DNA from: Flavobacterium sp. MDT1-60
Lineage (GTDB): Bacteria > Bacteroidota > Bacteroidia > Flavobacteriales > Flavobacteriaceae
NCBI RefSeq assembly: GCF_014844035.1
Contig: NZ_CP062159.1
Span: 1,364,001-1,428,000, forward strand
Length of the DNA stretch: 64,000 bases
Reading direction: 5' to 3'
Shown here: piece by piece, positions 1-11,282 of the stretch
Layout of the letters: every line of letters starts with the position of its first letter
Numbering within the stretch: position 1 is the first letter of the stretch
Notes under the pieces: model-generated
What the model saw: the letters and a program-made list of their open reading frames with translations, nothing else
The model's database searches: none
What the model was told of the DNA's origin: nothing
Made by a program: the position numbers and the translations under genes

Positions 1-1
1 T

Positions 2-1252
2 CTAATACTATTAAACGGAGTTTTCTCGATGTCAGAAATTGCATTGATTTCGGCTAGAAAAAACAGATTGGAAACTGCTGCTAAAAAAGGAAATAAAAGT
101 GCAAAAATTGCATTGGATTTAGCTAATTCTCCAAACAAGTTTTTATCTACAGTACAAATCGGAATTACCTTAATCGGAATTTTGACCGGTATTTATAGTG
201 GAGATAAAATCACAATGGATGTTGAGACTTTTGTTGCCGGATTTGCGATTTTAAAACCGTATGCACATTCAGTTGCAGTTGGAATTGTGGTAGTAGTTTT
301 AACGTTTTTTTCTTTGGTCTTAGGGGAATTATTGCCAAAACGAATTGGCTTAAATTACCCTGAAACGATAGCAAAAGCAGTAGCGCTGCCGATGAAAATA
401 GTTTCGATAATTACGGCACCTTTCATTTGGTTGTTAACCTCATCAACTGATTTTTTACTGAATGTTCTACAGATAAAACCTTCAGCTGACGGAAAAGTGA
501 CCGAAGAAGAAATAAAAGCCATTATAAAAGAAGGAACCGAAGGCGGAGAAGTTCAGGAAATTGAACAGGATATTGTGGAACGTGTTTTTCATATTGGCGA
601 CCGAAAAGTAAATTCATTAATGACGCACCGTAAATCGGTAGACATGTTGCCATTAAATGCTGATAAAGACAAAATCAAAACATTGGTTTTAGAAGATTTG
701 CATACTGTTTATCCAATTTATAATGATAATTACGATGATATTGTCGGAATCGTAACACTTAAAAATATATTCGCGAATATCGAAAGCGATCATTTTGATC
801 TGTCGGCAATTATGACCGATCCTCCTTATTTGATGGAACAGACAACGGCTTACAAAGCGTTGGAAAATTTTAAAAGAACAGGAGTGCATTATGCTTTGGT
901 TTCTGACGAATACGGAGTTTTTCAGGGAATTATTACATTGAATGATATTCTGGAAGCTTTAGTTGGAGATGCATCTGATTTTTATAAAGATGAATTCCAG
1001 TTAATCGAAAGAGAAGATGGTTCATGGCTGGTCGACGGGCATTACTCATTACACGATTTCCTAACCTATTTTGAGTTAGACGAATTAACCAATGATTATG
1101 AAGTTAACACCGTAAGCGGGATGATTATGACCGAGCTTTCACACATTCCAAAAGAAGGTGAAAAATTATATTGGCAAAAATTTGTGCTTGAAGTGATCGA
1201 CATGGACGGCGTAAAGATTGACAAAGTGTTGGTAAAAGCACTTAAAGAGTAA
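2..1252 (+). CDS. CNNM/CorC-family membrane protein with CBS domains (5' end cut by window)
   Basis: This is an integral inner-membrane protein of the HlyC/CorC (CNNM) family, linked in other bacteria to magnesium or cobalt efflux. The frame is open from base 2 and reads LILLNGVFSMSEIALISARK, the usual first helix of the DUF21 domain. The ATG at 29 is therefore internal, and about ten residues are missing upstream. Further hydrophobic segments follow (FLSTVQIGITLIGIL, then a helix ending in GELLPKR, then IITAPFIWLL). A CBS pair spans roughly residues 200-325, and the C-terminal CorC_HlyC domain includes SWLVDGHYSLHDF. It is not next to gldD, so I do not call it GldE. The family is clear; the transported ion is unknown. 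Confidence 0.88.
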   Translation, partial: LILLNGVFSMSEIALISARKNRLETAAKKGNKSAKIALDLANSPNKFLSTVQIGITLIGILTGIYSGDKITMDVETFVAGFAILKPYAHSVAVGIVVVVLTFFSLVLGELLPKRIGLNYPETIAKAVALPMKIVSIITAPFIWLLTSSTDFLLNVLQIKPSADGKVTEEEIKAIIKEGTEGGEVQEIEQDIVERVFHIGDRKVNSLMTHRKSVDMLPLNADKDKIKTLVLEDLHTVYPIYNDNYDDIVGIVTLKNIFANIESDHFDLSAIMTDPPYLMEQTTAYKALENFKRTGVHYALVSDEYGVFQGIITLNDILEALVGDASDFYKDEFQLIEREDGSWLVDGHYSLHDFLTYFELDELTNDYEVNTVSGMIMTELSHIPKEGEKLYWQKFVLEVIDMDGVKIDKVLVKALKE

Positions 1253-1266
1253 AAATAAATAGTTTT

Positions 1267-1310
1267 CAGTCACAGTTTTCAATCGCAGTCTGCACTGAAA
1301 ACTGTGACTG
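1267..1310. repeat. 15-bp perfect inverted repeat in spacer before obgE
   Basis: CAGTCACAGTTTTCA at 1267-1281 is exactly complementary to TGAAAACTGTGACTG at 1296-1310, with a 14-base loop. No T-run follows, so it does not look like a simple intrinsic terminator. The related words ACTGTG, ACTGCG and GACTGA repeat through the hairpin and just after it. A piece of the same text (AAACTGCGACTGATTA) appears at about 16885. Confidence 0.6.
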
Positions 1311-1324
1311 CGACTGAATAAGAA

Positions 1325-1394
1325 AACAATAGAAGTTAGAAATAAGATTTAGAGCAATCTAAAATCTAAAATCTAAAATCTGAAATTCAAAACA
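1325..1394. repeat. Heptanucleotide-periodic tract ending at the obgE start
   Basis: Ten successive 7-base units can be read without a gap up to the base before the obgE ATG. The clearest are three identical TAAAATC units at 1360-1380. They are preceded by GAAGTTA, GAAATAA, GATTTAG and AGCAATC and followed by TGAAATT and CAAAACA. No ribosome binding site is visible. Similar 7-base phasing occurs in other spacers of this window. Confidence 0.6.
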
Positions 1395-2396
1395 ATGACA
1401 GAAGGAAATTTTGTAGATTACGTTAAGATATATGTTTCATCCGGAAAAGGAGGGAAAGGATCTACGCATTTACATAGAGAGAAATTTATTGAAAAAGGAG
1501 GCCCGGACGGTGGTGATGGTGGTCGTGGTGGACACGTATATTTAGTGGGGAATAAAGGTTTGTGGACATTATTTCACTTAAAATTTGCGCGCCATATTAA
1601 AGCCGGACATGGTGGAGATGGAGGAGGAGACCGTAGTACCGGTGCTGATGGAGATGATAAATTTATTGAAGTACCTTTAGGAACTGTCGTAAAAGATAAA
1701 GAAACCGGAGAAACCTTATTCGAAATTACTGAAGATGGTGAAAAACAAATTCTTTCAAAAGGAGGAAAAGGGGGTTTAGGAAACTGGCACTTTAGAAGTT
1801 CAACCAATCAAACGCCACGTTACGCGCAACCAGGTTTACCAGGTGTAGAAATGGATGTGATTCTGGAACTTAAAGTTTTGGCTGATGTTGGTTTGGTAGG
1901 TTTTCCAAATGCAGGAAAATCAACTTTGTTGTCTGTATTGACTTCTGCAAAACCAAAAATTGCCGATTATCCTTTTACAACTTTAAAACCAAACTTAGGA
2001 ATTGTCGCTTACAGAGATTATCAATCGTTTGTAATTGCAGATATTCCCGGAATTATTGAAGGTGCCGCTGAAGGAAAAGGGTTAGGACATTATTTCTTGC
2101 GTCATATTGAGCGTAATTCAACTTTACTATTTTTAGTTCCTGTTGATACTCCTGATATTAAAGGAGAATATGATATTTTGGTTAATGAGTTAACAAAATA
2201 CAATCCTGAAATGTTGGATAAAGAACGTCTTTTAGTGATCTCAAAATGCGATATGCTGGATGATGAGCTTAAAGCCGAATTGAAAGTTGAACTTGATGTT
2301 GCTTTTAAAGATATTCCTTATATGTTTATTTCATCTGTTGCACAACAAGGTTTAACAGAATTGAAAGACAAACTTTGGAAAATGCTTAACGACTAA
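1395..2396 (+). CDS. obgE: Obg-family GTPase (CgtA/ObgE)
   Basis: This is an essential GTPase that binds the 50S subunit and acts in late ribosome assembly and stress control. The glycine-rich Obg fold fills about residues 7-160 ([20 protein letters not shown]). The G domain follows, with P-loop GFPNAGKST near residue 170, G3 DIPG, and a G4 site reading SKCD rather than the common NKxD. At 333 residues the protein ends soon after the G domain and lacks the optional C-terminal OCT domain. The ATG at 1395 sits right after a heptamer-repeat tract with no Shine-Dalgarno sequence. A strong hairpin terminator follows, so it appears to be transcribed alone. Confidence 0.97.
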   Translation: MTEGNFVDYVKIYVSSGKGGKGSTHLHREKFIEKGGPDGGDGGRGGHVYLVGNKGLWTLFHLKFARHIKAGHGGDGGGDRSTGADGDDKFIEVPLGTVVKDKETGETLFEITEDGEKQILSKGGKGGLGNWHFRSSTNQTPRYAQPGLPGVEMDVILELKVLADVGLVGFPNAGKSTLLSVLTSAKPKIADYPFTTLKPNLGIVAYRDYQSFVIADIPGIIEGAAEGKGLGHYFLRHIERNSTLLFLVPVDTPDIKGEYDILVNELTKYNPEMLDKERLLVISKCDMLDDELKAELKVELDVAFKDIPYMFISSVAQQGLTELKDKLWKMLND

Positions 2397-2414
2397 AAGC
2401 TTAAAAATATTTTT

Positions 2415-2446
2415 AAAAGGCGTCCGCTGCAGCGGACGCCTTTTTT
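2415..2446 (+). terminator. Rho-independent terminator after obgE
   Basis: A perfect palindrome runs from 2415 to 2444 (arms AAAAGGCGTCCGCTG and CAGCGGACGCCTTTT), with a GC-rich core and a run of six T at 2441-2446. It lies about 20 bases after the obgE stop. Confidence 0.9.
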
Positions 2447-2570
2447 ATTGGGTTCAATGTTAAATTCGTAAAAAAACGATAAAAAAGAAACAGTATGTTT
2501 TATTTTAAGAGTTTATGAGGTGTTATAATTGCGAAAATGAGTTATATTCGCATGACTTAAACAAAATAAT

Positions 2571-4715
2571 ATGAAAAAAATAGTTTTATTCTTAACCATG
2601 TGCCTTATGGCTTTTCCTGCGAGAGCTGATGAAGGAATGTGGTTTTTAATGTTTATCGAAAGATTGAACCATAGAGATATGGAAAAAATGGGCTTGCAAT
2701 TAACAGCCGAGGAAATTTACAGCATTAATCATCATAGTTTAAAAGATGCTGTTGTACAATTTAATGGAGGTTGTACAGCAGAAATTGTTTCAAAAGACGG
2801 ATTAGTTTTAACCAATCACCACTGTGGTTACAATGCAATTGCTGAACTTTCTACTGCTGAACAAAATTATTTGAAAGATGGTTTTTGGGCAAAAGAAAGA
2901 AGTGCCGAAATGAAACCAAAATCTTTATACGTTCGTTTCTTTGTTCGTATGGACGACGTTTCTAAAAGAATTTTGTCAAAAGTAAACGATACAATGACAG
3001 AAACGGAAAGAAACAAAATTATTCAGCAAGAAATTGCTTTGATTGAAAAAGAAAATAATGAAGGCGGAAAATATACCGTTTCTGTTCGTCCTTTCTTTCA
3101 AGGGAATGAATATTACTATTTCGTTTATCAGGATTATACAGATGTTCGTTTAGTGGGAACACCTCCTGAAAGTGTTGGTAAATTTGGTGGAGACACAGAC
3201 AACTGGGAGTGGCCTCGTCAAACTGGAGATTTCTCTATGTTCAGAGTATATGCTGATAAAGCTGGAAACCCTGCAACATATTCAAAAGAGAATGTGCCTT
3301 TACAGCCAAAACACTATTTACCTGTAAGCATTAAAGGAGTTAAAGAAAATGATTTTGCGATGATCCTTGGTTATCCTGGAAGAACAAACCGTTGGATGCC
3401 AGCTGGCGGAATTGAGCAAAATGTAAAATTTGCTTATCCTGCGTGGGTTGAAGGTGCAAAAACCGGAATGGACCAAATGAAAAAGTATATGGACAAAGAT
3501 GCAACAGTTCGTTTACAATATGCGTCTAAATATGCTTCTACAGCCAATTACTGGAAAAACCGTCAGGGAATGATTGATGCTTTGACTAAAGCCGGAACAG
3601 CAGCCGCTAAATCTGAACAAGAAGATAAATTCTACGAATGGGCAGCTAAACCAGCTAATAAAGAAAAGTACGAAAATGTAATTCCAACGATTAATGATTA
3701 TTACAAGGAAACGAACTTAAAAGCGCGTCACGATAATTATTTATCTCAGCTTTTACGTACTTCAAGTTATGCAACCGGGCCTGCAAATTTAGGAAATGCA
3801 TTGATTGCTTACTATAATGAAAACGATGCCAAAAAAGCCGAAATGTTACCTAAGATCAACGCTATGATTGATAACATTTATGGTGAATTTTATGCACCGT
3901 TGGAAAAAGACGTGTTAACTGCGCAATTGAATTTATACACTGCTAAAGCTGCAGAATATGGTTTGGCTCCACAAATTGCTAAAATGAAAATTGCAAATAA
4001 TGGTGATTTTACGGCAGACGTTACGAAAGCAACTGAAATAAGTTATTTCACATCTAAAGAAAAGGTATTAGAATTTATGGCTAATCCAAAACCATTAGCG
4101 ATTGTACATGATCCATTGTATATTATTTCAAATGATTTATTGACAAAATACCGTGCTAAAACAGATGATCAGGCAAAAGCTGATGATGGTTTTGCAGTGG
4201 CGTACCGCAAATTAGTTGAAGGTTTGAGAGAATCTAAATTAAATGCAATAAAATATCCTGATGCAAACTCTACTTTGAGACTGACTTACGGAAAAGTTCG
4301 TGCGTTACCAACGGACCCACGTAACGATGCTACAATCAACAATTATACAACCATGGAAAGTATGGTTAAAAAGTATAAAGCAGGAGATCAGGAATTTGAT
4401 TTGCCAGCGCGTTTGTTAGAATTAAACAAAGCAAAAGATTTTGGTCAATATGCTGATAAAGCAGGATACATGCCAGTAAACTTCTTAACGGATAATGATA
4501 TTACAGGAGGGAATTCAGGTTCTCCGGTTCTTAACGGAAAAGGAGAATTAATCGGTATTGCTTTTGATGGAAACATCGAAGCTATGGCCGGTGATGTTAT
4601 TTTTGATCCAAAATTGCAAAGAACAATCAATGTAGATATTCGTTATGTACTTTGGATTATCGACAAATACGCCGGAGCAAAAAATATTATTGATGAGATG
4701 ACGATTATTAAATAA
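2571..4715 (+). CDS. S46-family dipeptidyl-peptidase, DPP7-like
   Basis: This is a serine exopeptidase of family S46 that removes dipeptides from peptide N-termini in the periplasm and feeds amino-acid uptake. The 714-residue length matches DPP7/DPP11. A signal peptide (MKKIVLFLTMCLMAFPARA) starts it. The catalytic His lies in TNHHCGY (residues 81-87), the Asp is probably in TGDFSMFRVY (about 220), and Ser649 is in GNSGSPV. In P. gingivalis DPP11 the acidic-P1-binding Arg673 lies 18 residues after Ser655. The equivalent position here is Gly667, which favours the DPP7 type with hydrophobic P1. That specificity is an inference. The gene stands alone, flanked by terminators. Confidence 0.93.
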   Translation: MKKIVLFLTMCLMAFPARADEGMWFLMFIERLNHRDMEKMGLQLTAEEIYSINHHSLKDAVVQFNGGCTAEIVSKDGLVLTNHHCGYNAIAELSTAEQNYLKDGFWAKERSAEMKPKSLYVRFFVRMDDVSKRILSKVNDTMTETERNKIIQQEIALIEKENNEGGKYTVSVRPFFQGNEYYYFVYQDYTDVRLVGTPPESVGKFGGDTDNWEWPRQTGDFSMFRVYADKAGNPATYSKENVPLQPKHYLPVSIKGVKENDFAMILGYPGRTNRWMPAGGIEQNVKFAYPAWVEGAKTGMDQMKKYMDKDATVRLQYASKYASTANYWKNRQGMIDALTKAGTAAAKSEQEDKFYEWAAKPANKEKYENVIPTINDYYKETNLKARHDNYLSQLLRTSSYATGPANLGNALIAYYNENDAKKAEMLPKINAMIDNIYGEFYAPLEKDVLTAQLNLYTAKAAEYGLAPQIAKMKIANNGDFTADVTKATEISYFTSKEKVLEFMANPKPLAIVHDPLYIISNDLLTKYRAKTDDQAKADDGFAVAYRKLVEGLRESKLNAIKYPDANSTLRLTYGKVRALPTDPRNDATINNYTTMESMVKKYKAGDQEFDLPARLLELNKAKDFGQYADKAGYMPVNFLTDNDITGGNSGSPVLNGKGELIGIAFDGNIEAMAGDVIFDPKLQRTINVDIRYVLWIIDKYAGAKNIIDEMTIIK

Positions 4716-4737
4716 TCTGATTTTTATTCTAAAAAGT

Positions 4738-4771
4738 AAACCCGATAGATTTTAATCTATCGGGTTTTTTT
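4738..4771 (+). terminator. Terminator after S46 peptidase
   Basis: AAACCCGATAGATT (4738-4751) pairs with AATCTATCGGGTTT (4754-4767), followed by T residues to 4771. It lies between convergent genes and mainly serves the plus-strand peptidase gene. Confidence 0.9.
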
Positions 4772-4799
4772 ATGTAGAAAATCTACAAGGCTGTATTTT

Positions 4800-4827
4800 G
4801 GAATTTGGAATTTCTTTATTGGAATTT
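4800..4827. repeat. Heptamer repeat GGAATTT
   Basis: GGAATTT occurs at 4800-4806, 4807-4813 and 4821-4827, with CTTTATT filling the fourth in-phase slot. The tract lies between a terminator and the 3' end of the minus-strand alpha-2-macroglobulin-like gene. Confidence 0.55.
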
Positions 4828-4840
4828 TAGATTAAAGTTG

Positions 4841-7800
4841 TTATTGAATCTTTACTCGAATTCCCTTCGTATGACTTGAAAATTCCGGTGCATACATACT
4901 TTTGATTGTTGTAATTCCGTTTGAGAACTCACCGCTGTTATTCACTCTAATGTCATATTCTAAAACGTACGTTCCTTTGTTGATTCGGTCAAAAAAGAAA
5001 TGTGTTGCAGCATCTTTTGTACTCATATAATAACCCAGTTGATCTTTGTATTGATATTCTGAAAGTACATTTACAGGTTCAAAACAAGAAGCCCTCATGT
5101 CTTTTAAATGAACATATTCTGTATCTTCTTTAGAAGTAATAATCAATCGAACAGTAACTAAATCTCCAGTTTTTAAAGGGTTTTTAGAAGTGATTCTTTC
5201 TAACTGATCACCTTTCATAGAATTCTTTTTTAGATATAACTCTTTCGAAACCGATAAAATAGCTCCCGAATTGGTTTTGATTTTATCCAAATCTTCAAAA
5301 TACTGCCAATACACACCGCCAAAACCAGGAACTTTCGATTTATTCTGAATGTTTATATAAGCCATTTCTTTTTTAACTTCATCGGCTTTCCAGTTCATTT
5401 TGATATATCCGGTTTCGGCTTCTTTTTTGTTTTCAGATAATTTTTTGGTTAGAATTTTTTCATTTCCAATTTTAATAATGGTATTGTCTTTTACAGAAAG
5501 CCAATCATTGCCTTGCATTAATAAAGCATAAATGGCTTCGGTAGTTGATTTTGTGGTTGGCCAGTTTTTGGTCTGTTTGTTTTTTAATAGCCAAACTTTC
5601 ATGGCATCTACTGATTTGGTATCGTGATTCACTTCGGCGAAAGCCTCAATCAATAAAGCCTGAGTTTCGATAGGAGCCTGATACCAATACCATCCAGCTT
5701 TATTGGCAATCCAGTACATTCCCCAGTCTTCATTGTTAGAAGAAGTTTCTTTTAAACTTTCTATAATTTTTTTAGCTGAATCACTCTCTCCAAAACGATT
5801 TAAAGTTAACGCGGCTAATCCTTTTTCGTAAAGAGAATACGAAAGCCAATCTTTTTTGGCTGTTTCCAAATACAATTTTGCTGCTTTTTTTAAAGTATCT
5901 GAAAGTGGATATTTGTCTAAATAAAAACTTCTGGTATATAAATAGTGCAAATCAGAATAAGGATTGATCCAGATTAGTTTGTCTGTTGTTTTTAAGTTTT
6001 TGGTTTTATAGTATTCTAAAAATTTATTGTCTAGAAATGGAATCCCGGTTTTAGCTATTTCATCGATCTTTTTATCGTTATCTGGAGTTTTATTCAATTT
6101 CGATAAATGACCTAAGCCAGCCAGAATATGTCGGGTTATGTATTCGTTTTCGTCGCCTCCGTTAAACCACGCGAAACCTCCAGATGGCTTTTGCTTTTGT
6201 TTTAGTTTATCAAAAGTAGCTTCCTGAGAACTTTTCATTTTCTCTAAATCAAATAAAAGCGCCAGATTCTTTTTCTTTTCGTCTTCACTTTGTGCATCAT
6301 TTAGCCAGGGCGTCTCTGCCAGAATAATTGATTTTAGTTCTTCGTTTGCTTCTAATTTAGAAGTCAGTTTTCCATTTTTTCTCCAGTTTTCAAAGACAGT
6401 TGCAATCTTCGGATTACTTGAGATTATTTCTGAAGCCAAAGCATTCGAATAAAAACGGGCAAAAGTCTGTTCAGCACATTCGTGTTCGTATTCCATCAAA
6501 TAAGGCAAAGACTGAATTGCTATCCAGGTTGGATTCGAAGTATATTCTAATGTAAATTGATGATTCTTTAAAGTCGAAGAAGTATTGTTTTTTAGATTCT
6601 CAAACGTATACTCTTTTGTGGAATTCTCACGAACCCAAATCGGAATACTTTCTGTGACCAGCATATTGTTTGTTAAAACAGGAAGTATGTTTTCTTCACC
6701 ATCAGAAAAATTACCAGACTTAGCCAAAATTTTATACTGAACGCCTTGTAATCCTTCGGGAATTGAAATCGTCCAACTCGCCGTCGTATTCCCGAAAGCA
6801 CTAACGTTGAAATTCCGAACATTTTTTACGTTTAGCATTTTCGCATCAATGGGTTGCATTGTTACGGCATCAAAAAATTGTAAAATTGCTATTCCGGTTT
6901 TTGCTTTATCTGTAATATTCGAAATTTTAGCAGAGATTACAATGGTATCTTTTTCTCTAAAGAATCGTGGGAAATTCGGCAAAACCATCAATTCTTTTTG
7001 AGTAACGACAGTTTTCTCTAAATAACCTGAAACAGCATCTTTGTTGTGTGCCAATAAGCGAAGCTTCCAGGCGGTTAAAGCTTCCGGAGAAGTAAAGTTG
7101 AAACTTACTTTTCCGCTGGCATCTGTTCTTAAATTAGGTAAGAAGAACGCGGTTTCAGATAGATTTTTTCTGGCTTTTACTTGTGTTAATTCTTCTAATG
7201 CCTTTTTGGTTGTGATGATTATGACGCCATTTGACGCTCTGCTTCCATAAAGTGCAGTTGCTTGTGCATCTTTCAAAACATCCACTGAAAGAATATCCGC
7301 AGGATTTAAATTGTTAGCCTCATTTTCAGAAGCAATTTCTCCATCGATTATATACAAAGGATTAGTAGAAATTGTTACACTGCCTTTTATTTTGAAAGAA
7401 GATTTTTCTGAACGACTACTGTATACTAAAGCTTTTTTTGCTTTTAAGGCATCGGCAGGTATTGCCGCCGTATTATAAACTTGATTATCTTCTTCAACTA
7501 TTGCAGCCGCAGTTCCTGTACCAACCGATTCAGAAAGCGTTATTACAGCATCAGGATCTCCTTTAATAGTTTCACCGCCTACTTTTTTGTCTTTAATTTG
7601 TGTTATTGTTAAACCCAGTGAATCTCCGTATCGACTATTGTAAAAGTCAAAACCAAACCAGTTTAATTTTGTTTCTTCCTTATAGAATTTACCTATAGAT
7701 AAGTCTTCATTCAGGTCTTCTAATGTAGCATTTATTTTTTCAAAACCTAAACCAGATTTGAGATTGGAGGAGTTGTAGCGGTAATTATTTATATTTAAAA

Positions 7801-10800
7801 TATTCCAATCTCTTTTTGTAAACTGATCTAAAGAACTGTCATACATAGATGCTAAAACTTCTGCTTCAGTTTTCGTATTGATTGATTTTACTTTAAATGA
7901 CCAATTTTCTTTATTTCCAGGCTCGATTTTATTTCTAAAACTTTCAACAATCAATTCTAGTTTAGATTCCGCTGTTTTTAATGGAACATCTATTTCATCA
8001 TTAAAAACTTCGTTCTCAAAAATGCTTTGAAAACCCAAACGCATTGATTTTTCAAATTCATTTTTTAACGGAATTTTGATTGTTACTTCATTGTTTTGTA
8101 AATGATAAGTATTTTCAAAATAGATCTGATTAGCATAGTTTCCGTTTGTAATGATATAAAGATCTGGAATTACAGAAGAAAGTTTGACTTCGACAAAACC
8201 GTCTTTTTTAGGATCACTATTAATTTGTTCTGCCGTAAATAATTTACCCGGATTAAATTTGTCTTTGCTTTGTTTGATTTCAAAAGTCGAAACAGATTCT
8301 ATAGGATTATTAAAAGTATCTTTTGCAGAAAAAACAATTTTATATTTTCCGGATTTATAATTTGAAATAAAATCAAGCGTTATTTTTTTGTCTTTTTCGG
8401 TATCTATTTTCTTTGTGAATAATAAAGTTTCGCTTGTTTTATTGGTTTTAATTTCGCGGATTTCGTAAGGAAACAATCTTTCAAAATCAGATGCTAAAAT
8501 AGTTTCGATTTCTGGTTTTGGCCAAATCTGTTCTTTGAATTTATTGGAAAATGGAGCAACGAAATACAATTTAATTTCGCCTTTTGCAGATAAAAACTCA
8601 CCATTTAAATTGGTACTTGTAAGGGTGATCTCATTTTTGTTTTTAGTTTCAATGCGATTTGAAATACTTGCATTGATAATCAAATCATGATAACCTACTT
8701 TTATGATGGTTTCTGATGTGTGGGTTTCTCCATTGATATCTGTAACATCAGCCGTTATTCTGTAATTAAAGACAGGTAATTGCTCTTTTATTGCATTTTT
8801 TGAAGGTTCGGCTTTAAATTCAATTACAAATTTCCCCGAGGCATCTGTTTTGGTTTCGCCTGTTGCTATAGTTTCATTTTGTTCCTGTCCGTAATAATTT
8901 CTAAAATAACTTGTAAAACGATTTACAGTATAAGTCACTTTTGCATCAGATATATTGCTTCCTGCAAATGCTTTTGCTGTTCCGTTTACTTTAATCGACT
9001 GATTTACTTGAAAGCTTTCTTTTTTAGGATCAAAATCTACTTTGAATTTTGGACGTTTGTATTCTTCAACTCTAAAGTTAATCCCAAAACTTTCAAGTAT
9101 AACAGTTTTCCAGAATGATTCGTTTGGTTTGTTCTTTGTATAAATGTCTCCTGTTGTATAATCTTCAGGTCTTTTTACATAAATATTGAAATTACCGGTT
9201 AAGCCATTTTTTGGTAAAATGAATTCTCCGGAAAATGAACCAAATTCATTTGTGGTAATTTCAAATTCTTTAAGATTTTGATAATTGACATCTTTAACTA
9301 TGATTGTAAAAGGAGTATTGGCGACAATGCTTGTTTTGTTTTCTTGCTTTTGAATTGCAATTCCTTTGTAAAAGACAGTTTGTCCCGGACGGTAAATAGC
9401 CCGATCCAAATAAAACTCGACTTTAGCGTTTAAAGTTTTGTGTTCGTTGGTAATGTATGGCTGATTATATCGAATATAATTTCGGTTTGGTAAAATAGTA
9501 TCATTCTCTAAGGAAAACTCAATGTAATCATTGTAAGAATGGTTGTTACTCCCAGCATAGGATGCTATTCCTTTTGAATCTGTTTTAAGTGTATAGTAAG
9601 ATGATTTTATAGATACATTTTCCAGAGGTTTTCCTGTTTTTCGATCCAGTATTTGAAAGCTTTCTTTATTGTCTCCTTGAGACGCCAGAATACTTAAGTT
9701 TGAAACTGTCATAGTTTCATATGCAGAAGCTTTTTTGTCTTTTAATCCGGAATCGCTTTCAAAATAAACTAAATAACTTCCTGTTTCTAATTGTGGCAGT
9801 AGAACTTCTGTTGTATATTCAAAATAATCATTTTTGTTTTGAAGCTGATAATCTTTAGTGGCAATTTTACTTTGGGTTTTTATAATTACGGCAGTTAAAC
9901 TATCTTGTTTATAGATTAATTCTGAGTCTGAAAATTTTCTGAGTGTTTTTTGATCTATTTTGTAAAATGATATTTTTAAATGATCAATATTTTTATAGTT
10001 GATAAAAGCTCTGGTGTTTTCTTTATTATAACTGTATTTTTGAAGGCGAATATACAATGATTTAGAAACAACGTTTTGTTTTTGCTGTAAAGCGCTTAGA
10101 GCTGTATTAGTTTTATCGTTAATCTTTATGATATTGTCATATGTTTTGACAGCTTCAATTTTATAATCCGGATGTAATTCTTTTGAAGCTTGAGCAAGTA
10201 GAAGTTCGGCCTTTTTTAGCAGAATTTTTTGCGTAAGAATTGTGTCGTTGGTATGTTTTTGAAGTTCATTTAAATACTTCGTTAAATCATCAGTAGGGTC
10301 TGGGATAAAATCGCTGCAAAATATAATTCGGTTGAATTGATTTTCTAAAGAAGGATTACTTACCTCTAACTTTTGATATAAAGAAATAACTTTTCTAAGA
10401 TTTTCATCTTTTATAAAGCTTAAGTCAAATTTCAAAAATATTTCCGAATTTCCTAAAAGTTCATTTTTATATACTGCTATTTCACTATTTTGAATTTGCC
10501 ATCGCTCTATCTTCTGGGTGAAAAAATCGATATTTTCTTTTAGCAGATAATCATATAAGTTTTCGTTTTTTAGTTTTTCTAAAGACAAAAAATCAAAGAT
10601 CGCCTGATAATTTGTAAGCGGGGTAGTTTTTAGAATTGACGCGTTTTCTAATGTTTTTTCGAGAATTGCAATTACTTCTTTTTCGGGAGTAAATTCAGTT
10701 GATGGACTAATATAATCCTGAGATGAAGGAACTTCAACGCTATCTGCCGCAGCATATGCCGCTTCGTCTACAACTGCTGCAGCACTATCAACAACCGCGA

Positions 10801-11152
10801 CAGCATAATCATAATTGGAATAATTATTTAAGCATTTCGCATAAATCAAATTTAAAATTGCTTTTGACGGTATTGAAACCCGATTAATATCGGTTTTAAG
10901 ATTTTTTAAGATCTTTGTCTTTGCATTTTCATCAACTACCTGAAGATATTTTGACTGATAAAAAAAGCATTTTATCATTTGCACTTCGTCTTTTCTATTT
11001 ATCGCTTTCTTGTAAATTTGATCAACGATTTTACTTGCCGATTTTATTTTACCATCATTTTCATAAGAGGCAACTTTAGTCCATTTTTTGTCAGTTTGTT
11101 GTGCAAATAAAGCTGAGGTGAACAATAAGAAAGCAAATAAGATATTTTTCAT
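4841..11152 (-). CDS. Alpha-2-macroglobulin-family protein with thioester motif and embedded TonB-plug-like segment
   Basis: This is a very large (2103 residues) exported protein that begins with a signal peptide ([18 protein letters not shown]). The middle holds macroglobulin-type beta domains, for example the segment from [16 protein letters not shown] and the MG/A2M part around [20 protein letters not shown]. The thioester domain contains [10 protein letters not shown]. Cys1559 starts an intact CxEQ motif, which in this family forms an internal thioester that can trap proteases or other targets covalently. Bacterial homologues are proposed to guard the periplasm. At about residues 1250-1316 there is a segment like a SusC plug (PLYIIDGE, then [17 protein letters not shown], then VIIITTKK), inserted before the A2M domain. 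No pbpC partner is adjacent. The function of the plug-like segment is unknown. Confidence 0.9.
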   Translation of the reverse strand: MKNILFAFLLFTSALFAQQTDKKWTKVASYENDGKIKSASKIVDQIYKKAINRKDEVQMIKCFFYQSKYLQVVDENAKTKILKNLKTDINRVSIPSKAILNLIYAKCLNNYSNYDYAVAVVDSAAAVVDEAAYAAADSVEVPSSQDYISPSTEFTPEKEVIAILEKTLENASILKTTPLTNYQAIFDFLSLEKLKNENLYDYLLKENIDFFTQKIERWQIQNSEIAVYKNELLGNSEIFLKFDLSFIKDENLRKVISLYQKLEVSNPSLENQFNRIIFCSDFIPDPTDDLTKYLNELQKHTNDTILTQKILLKKAELLLAQASKELHPDYKIEAVKTYDNIIKINDKTNTALSALQQKQNVVSKSLYIRLQKYSYNKENTRAFINYKNIDHLKISFYKIDQKTLRKFSDSELIYKQDSLTAVIIKTQSKIATKDYQLQNKNDYFEYTTEVLLPQLETGSYLVYFESDSGLKDKKASAYETMTVSNLSILASQGDNKESFQILDRKTGKPLENVSIKSSYYTLKTDSKGIASYAGSNNHSYNDYIEFSLENDTILPNRNYIRYNQPYITNEHKTLNAKVEFYLDRAIYRPGQTVFYKGIAIQKQENKTSIVANTPFTIIVKDVNYQNLKEFEITTNEFGSFSGEFILPKNGLTGNFNIYVKRPEDYTTGDIYTKNKPNESFWKTVILESFGINFRVEEYKRPKFKVDFDPKKESFQVNQSIKVNGTAKAFAGSNISDAKVTYTVNRFTSYFRNYYGQEQNETIATGETKTDASGKFVIEFKAEPSKNAIKEQLPVFNYRITADVTDINGETHTSETIIKVGYHDLIINASISNRIETKNKNEITLTSTNLNGEFLSAKGEIKLYFVAPFSNKFKEQIWPKPEIETILASDFERLFPYEIREIKTNKTSETLLFTKKIDTEKDKKITLDFISNYKSGKYKIVFSAKDTFNNPIESVSTFEIKQSKDKFNPGKLFTAEQINSDPKKDGFVEVKLSSVIPDLYIITNGNYANQIYFENTYHLQNNEVTIKIPLKNEFEKSMRLGFQSIFENEVFNDEIDVPLKTAESKLELIVESFRNKIEPGNKENWSFKVKSINTKTEAEVLASMYDSSLDQFTKRDWNILNINNYRYNSSNLKSGLGFEKINATLEDLNEDLSIGKFYKEETKLNWFGFDFYNSRYGDSLGLTITQIKDKKVGGETIKGDPDAVITLSESVGTGTAAAIVEEDNQVYNTAAIPADALKAKKALVYSSRSEKSSFKIKGSVTISTNPLYIIDGEIASENEANNLNPADILSVDVLKDAQATALYGSRASNGVIIITTKKALEELTQVKARKNLSETAFFLPNLRTDASGKVSFNFTSPEALTAWKLRLLAHNKDAVSGYLEKTVVTQKELMVLPNFPRFFREKDTIVISAKISNITDKAKTGIAILQFFDAVTMQPIDAKMLNVKNVRNFNVSAFGNTTASWTISIPEGLQGVQYKILAKSGNFSDGEENILPVLTNNMLVTESIPIWVRENSTKEYTFENLKNNTSSTLKNHQFTLEYTSNPTWIAIQSLPYLMEYEHECAEQTFARFYSNALASEIISSNPKIATVFENWRKNGKLTSKLEANEELKSIILAETPWLNDAQSEDEKKKNLALLFDLEKMKSSQEATFDKLKQKQKPSGGFAWFNGGDENEYITRHILAGLGHLSKLNKTPDNDKKIDEIAKTGIPFLDNKFLEYYKTKNLKTTDKLIWINPYSDLHYLYTRSFYLDKYPLSDTLKKAAKLYLETAKKDWLSYSLYEKGLAALTLNRFGESDSAKKIIESLKETSSNNEDWGMYWIANKAGWYWYQAPIETQALLIEAFAEVNHDTKSVDAMKVWLLKNKQTKNWPTTKSTTEAIYALLMQGNDWLSVKDNTIIKIGNEKILTKKLSENKKEAETGYIKMNWKADEVKKEMAYINIQNKSKVPGFGGVYWQYFEDLDKIKTNSGAILSVSKELYLKKNSMKGDQLERITSKNPLKTGDLVTVRLIITSKEDTEYVHLKDMRASCFEPVNVLSEYQYKDQLGYYMSTKDAATHFFFDRINKGTYVLEYDIRVNNSGEFSNGITTIKSMYAPEFSSHTKGIRVKIQ

Positions 11153-11271
11153 GAGTCAGTTTTTGATATATAGAGCATTATTTTTTTGTAAAGGTTGGGA
11201 AACAACGTAAATAATTTTCGTACAAATTACTAATTTATCTCTTAAACCAAATAATACATTTTATATTTCCC

Positions 11272-11279
11272 TATTTTTG
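11272..11279 (+). promoter_or_regulatory. Possible -7 box before the TPR gene
   Basis: TATTTTTG fits the Bacteroidota -7 consensus TAnnTTTG but ends only three bases before the ATG at 11283. If used, the mRNA would be leaderless. No TTG element stands at the right distance upstream, so support is weak. Confidence 0.3.
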
Positions 11280-11282
11280 AAT

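Noticed and set aside
4841..11152. The large minus-strand protein as a TonB-dependent receptor
   Set aside because: The plug-like text is short and not followed by a barrel; the thioester and macroglobulin regions dominate.
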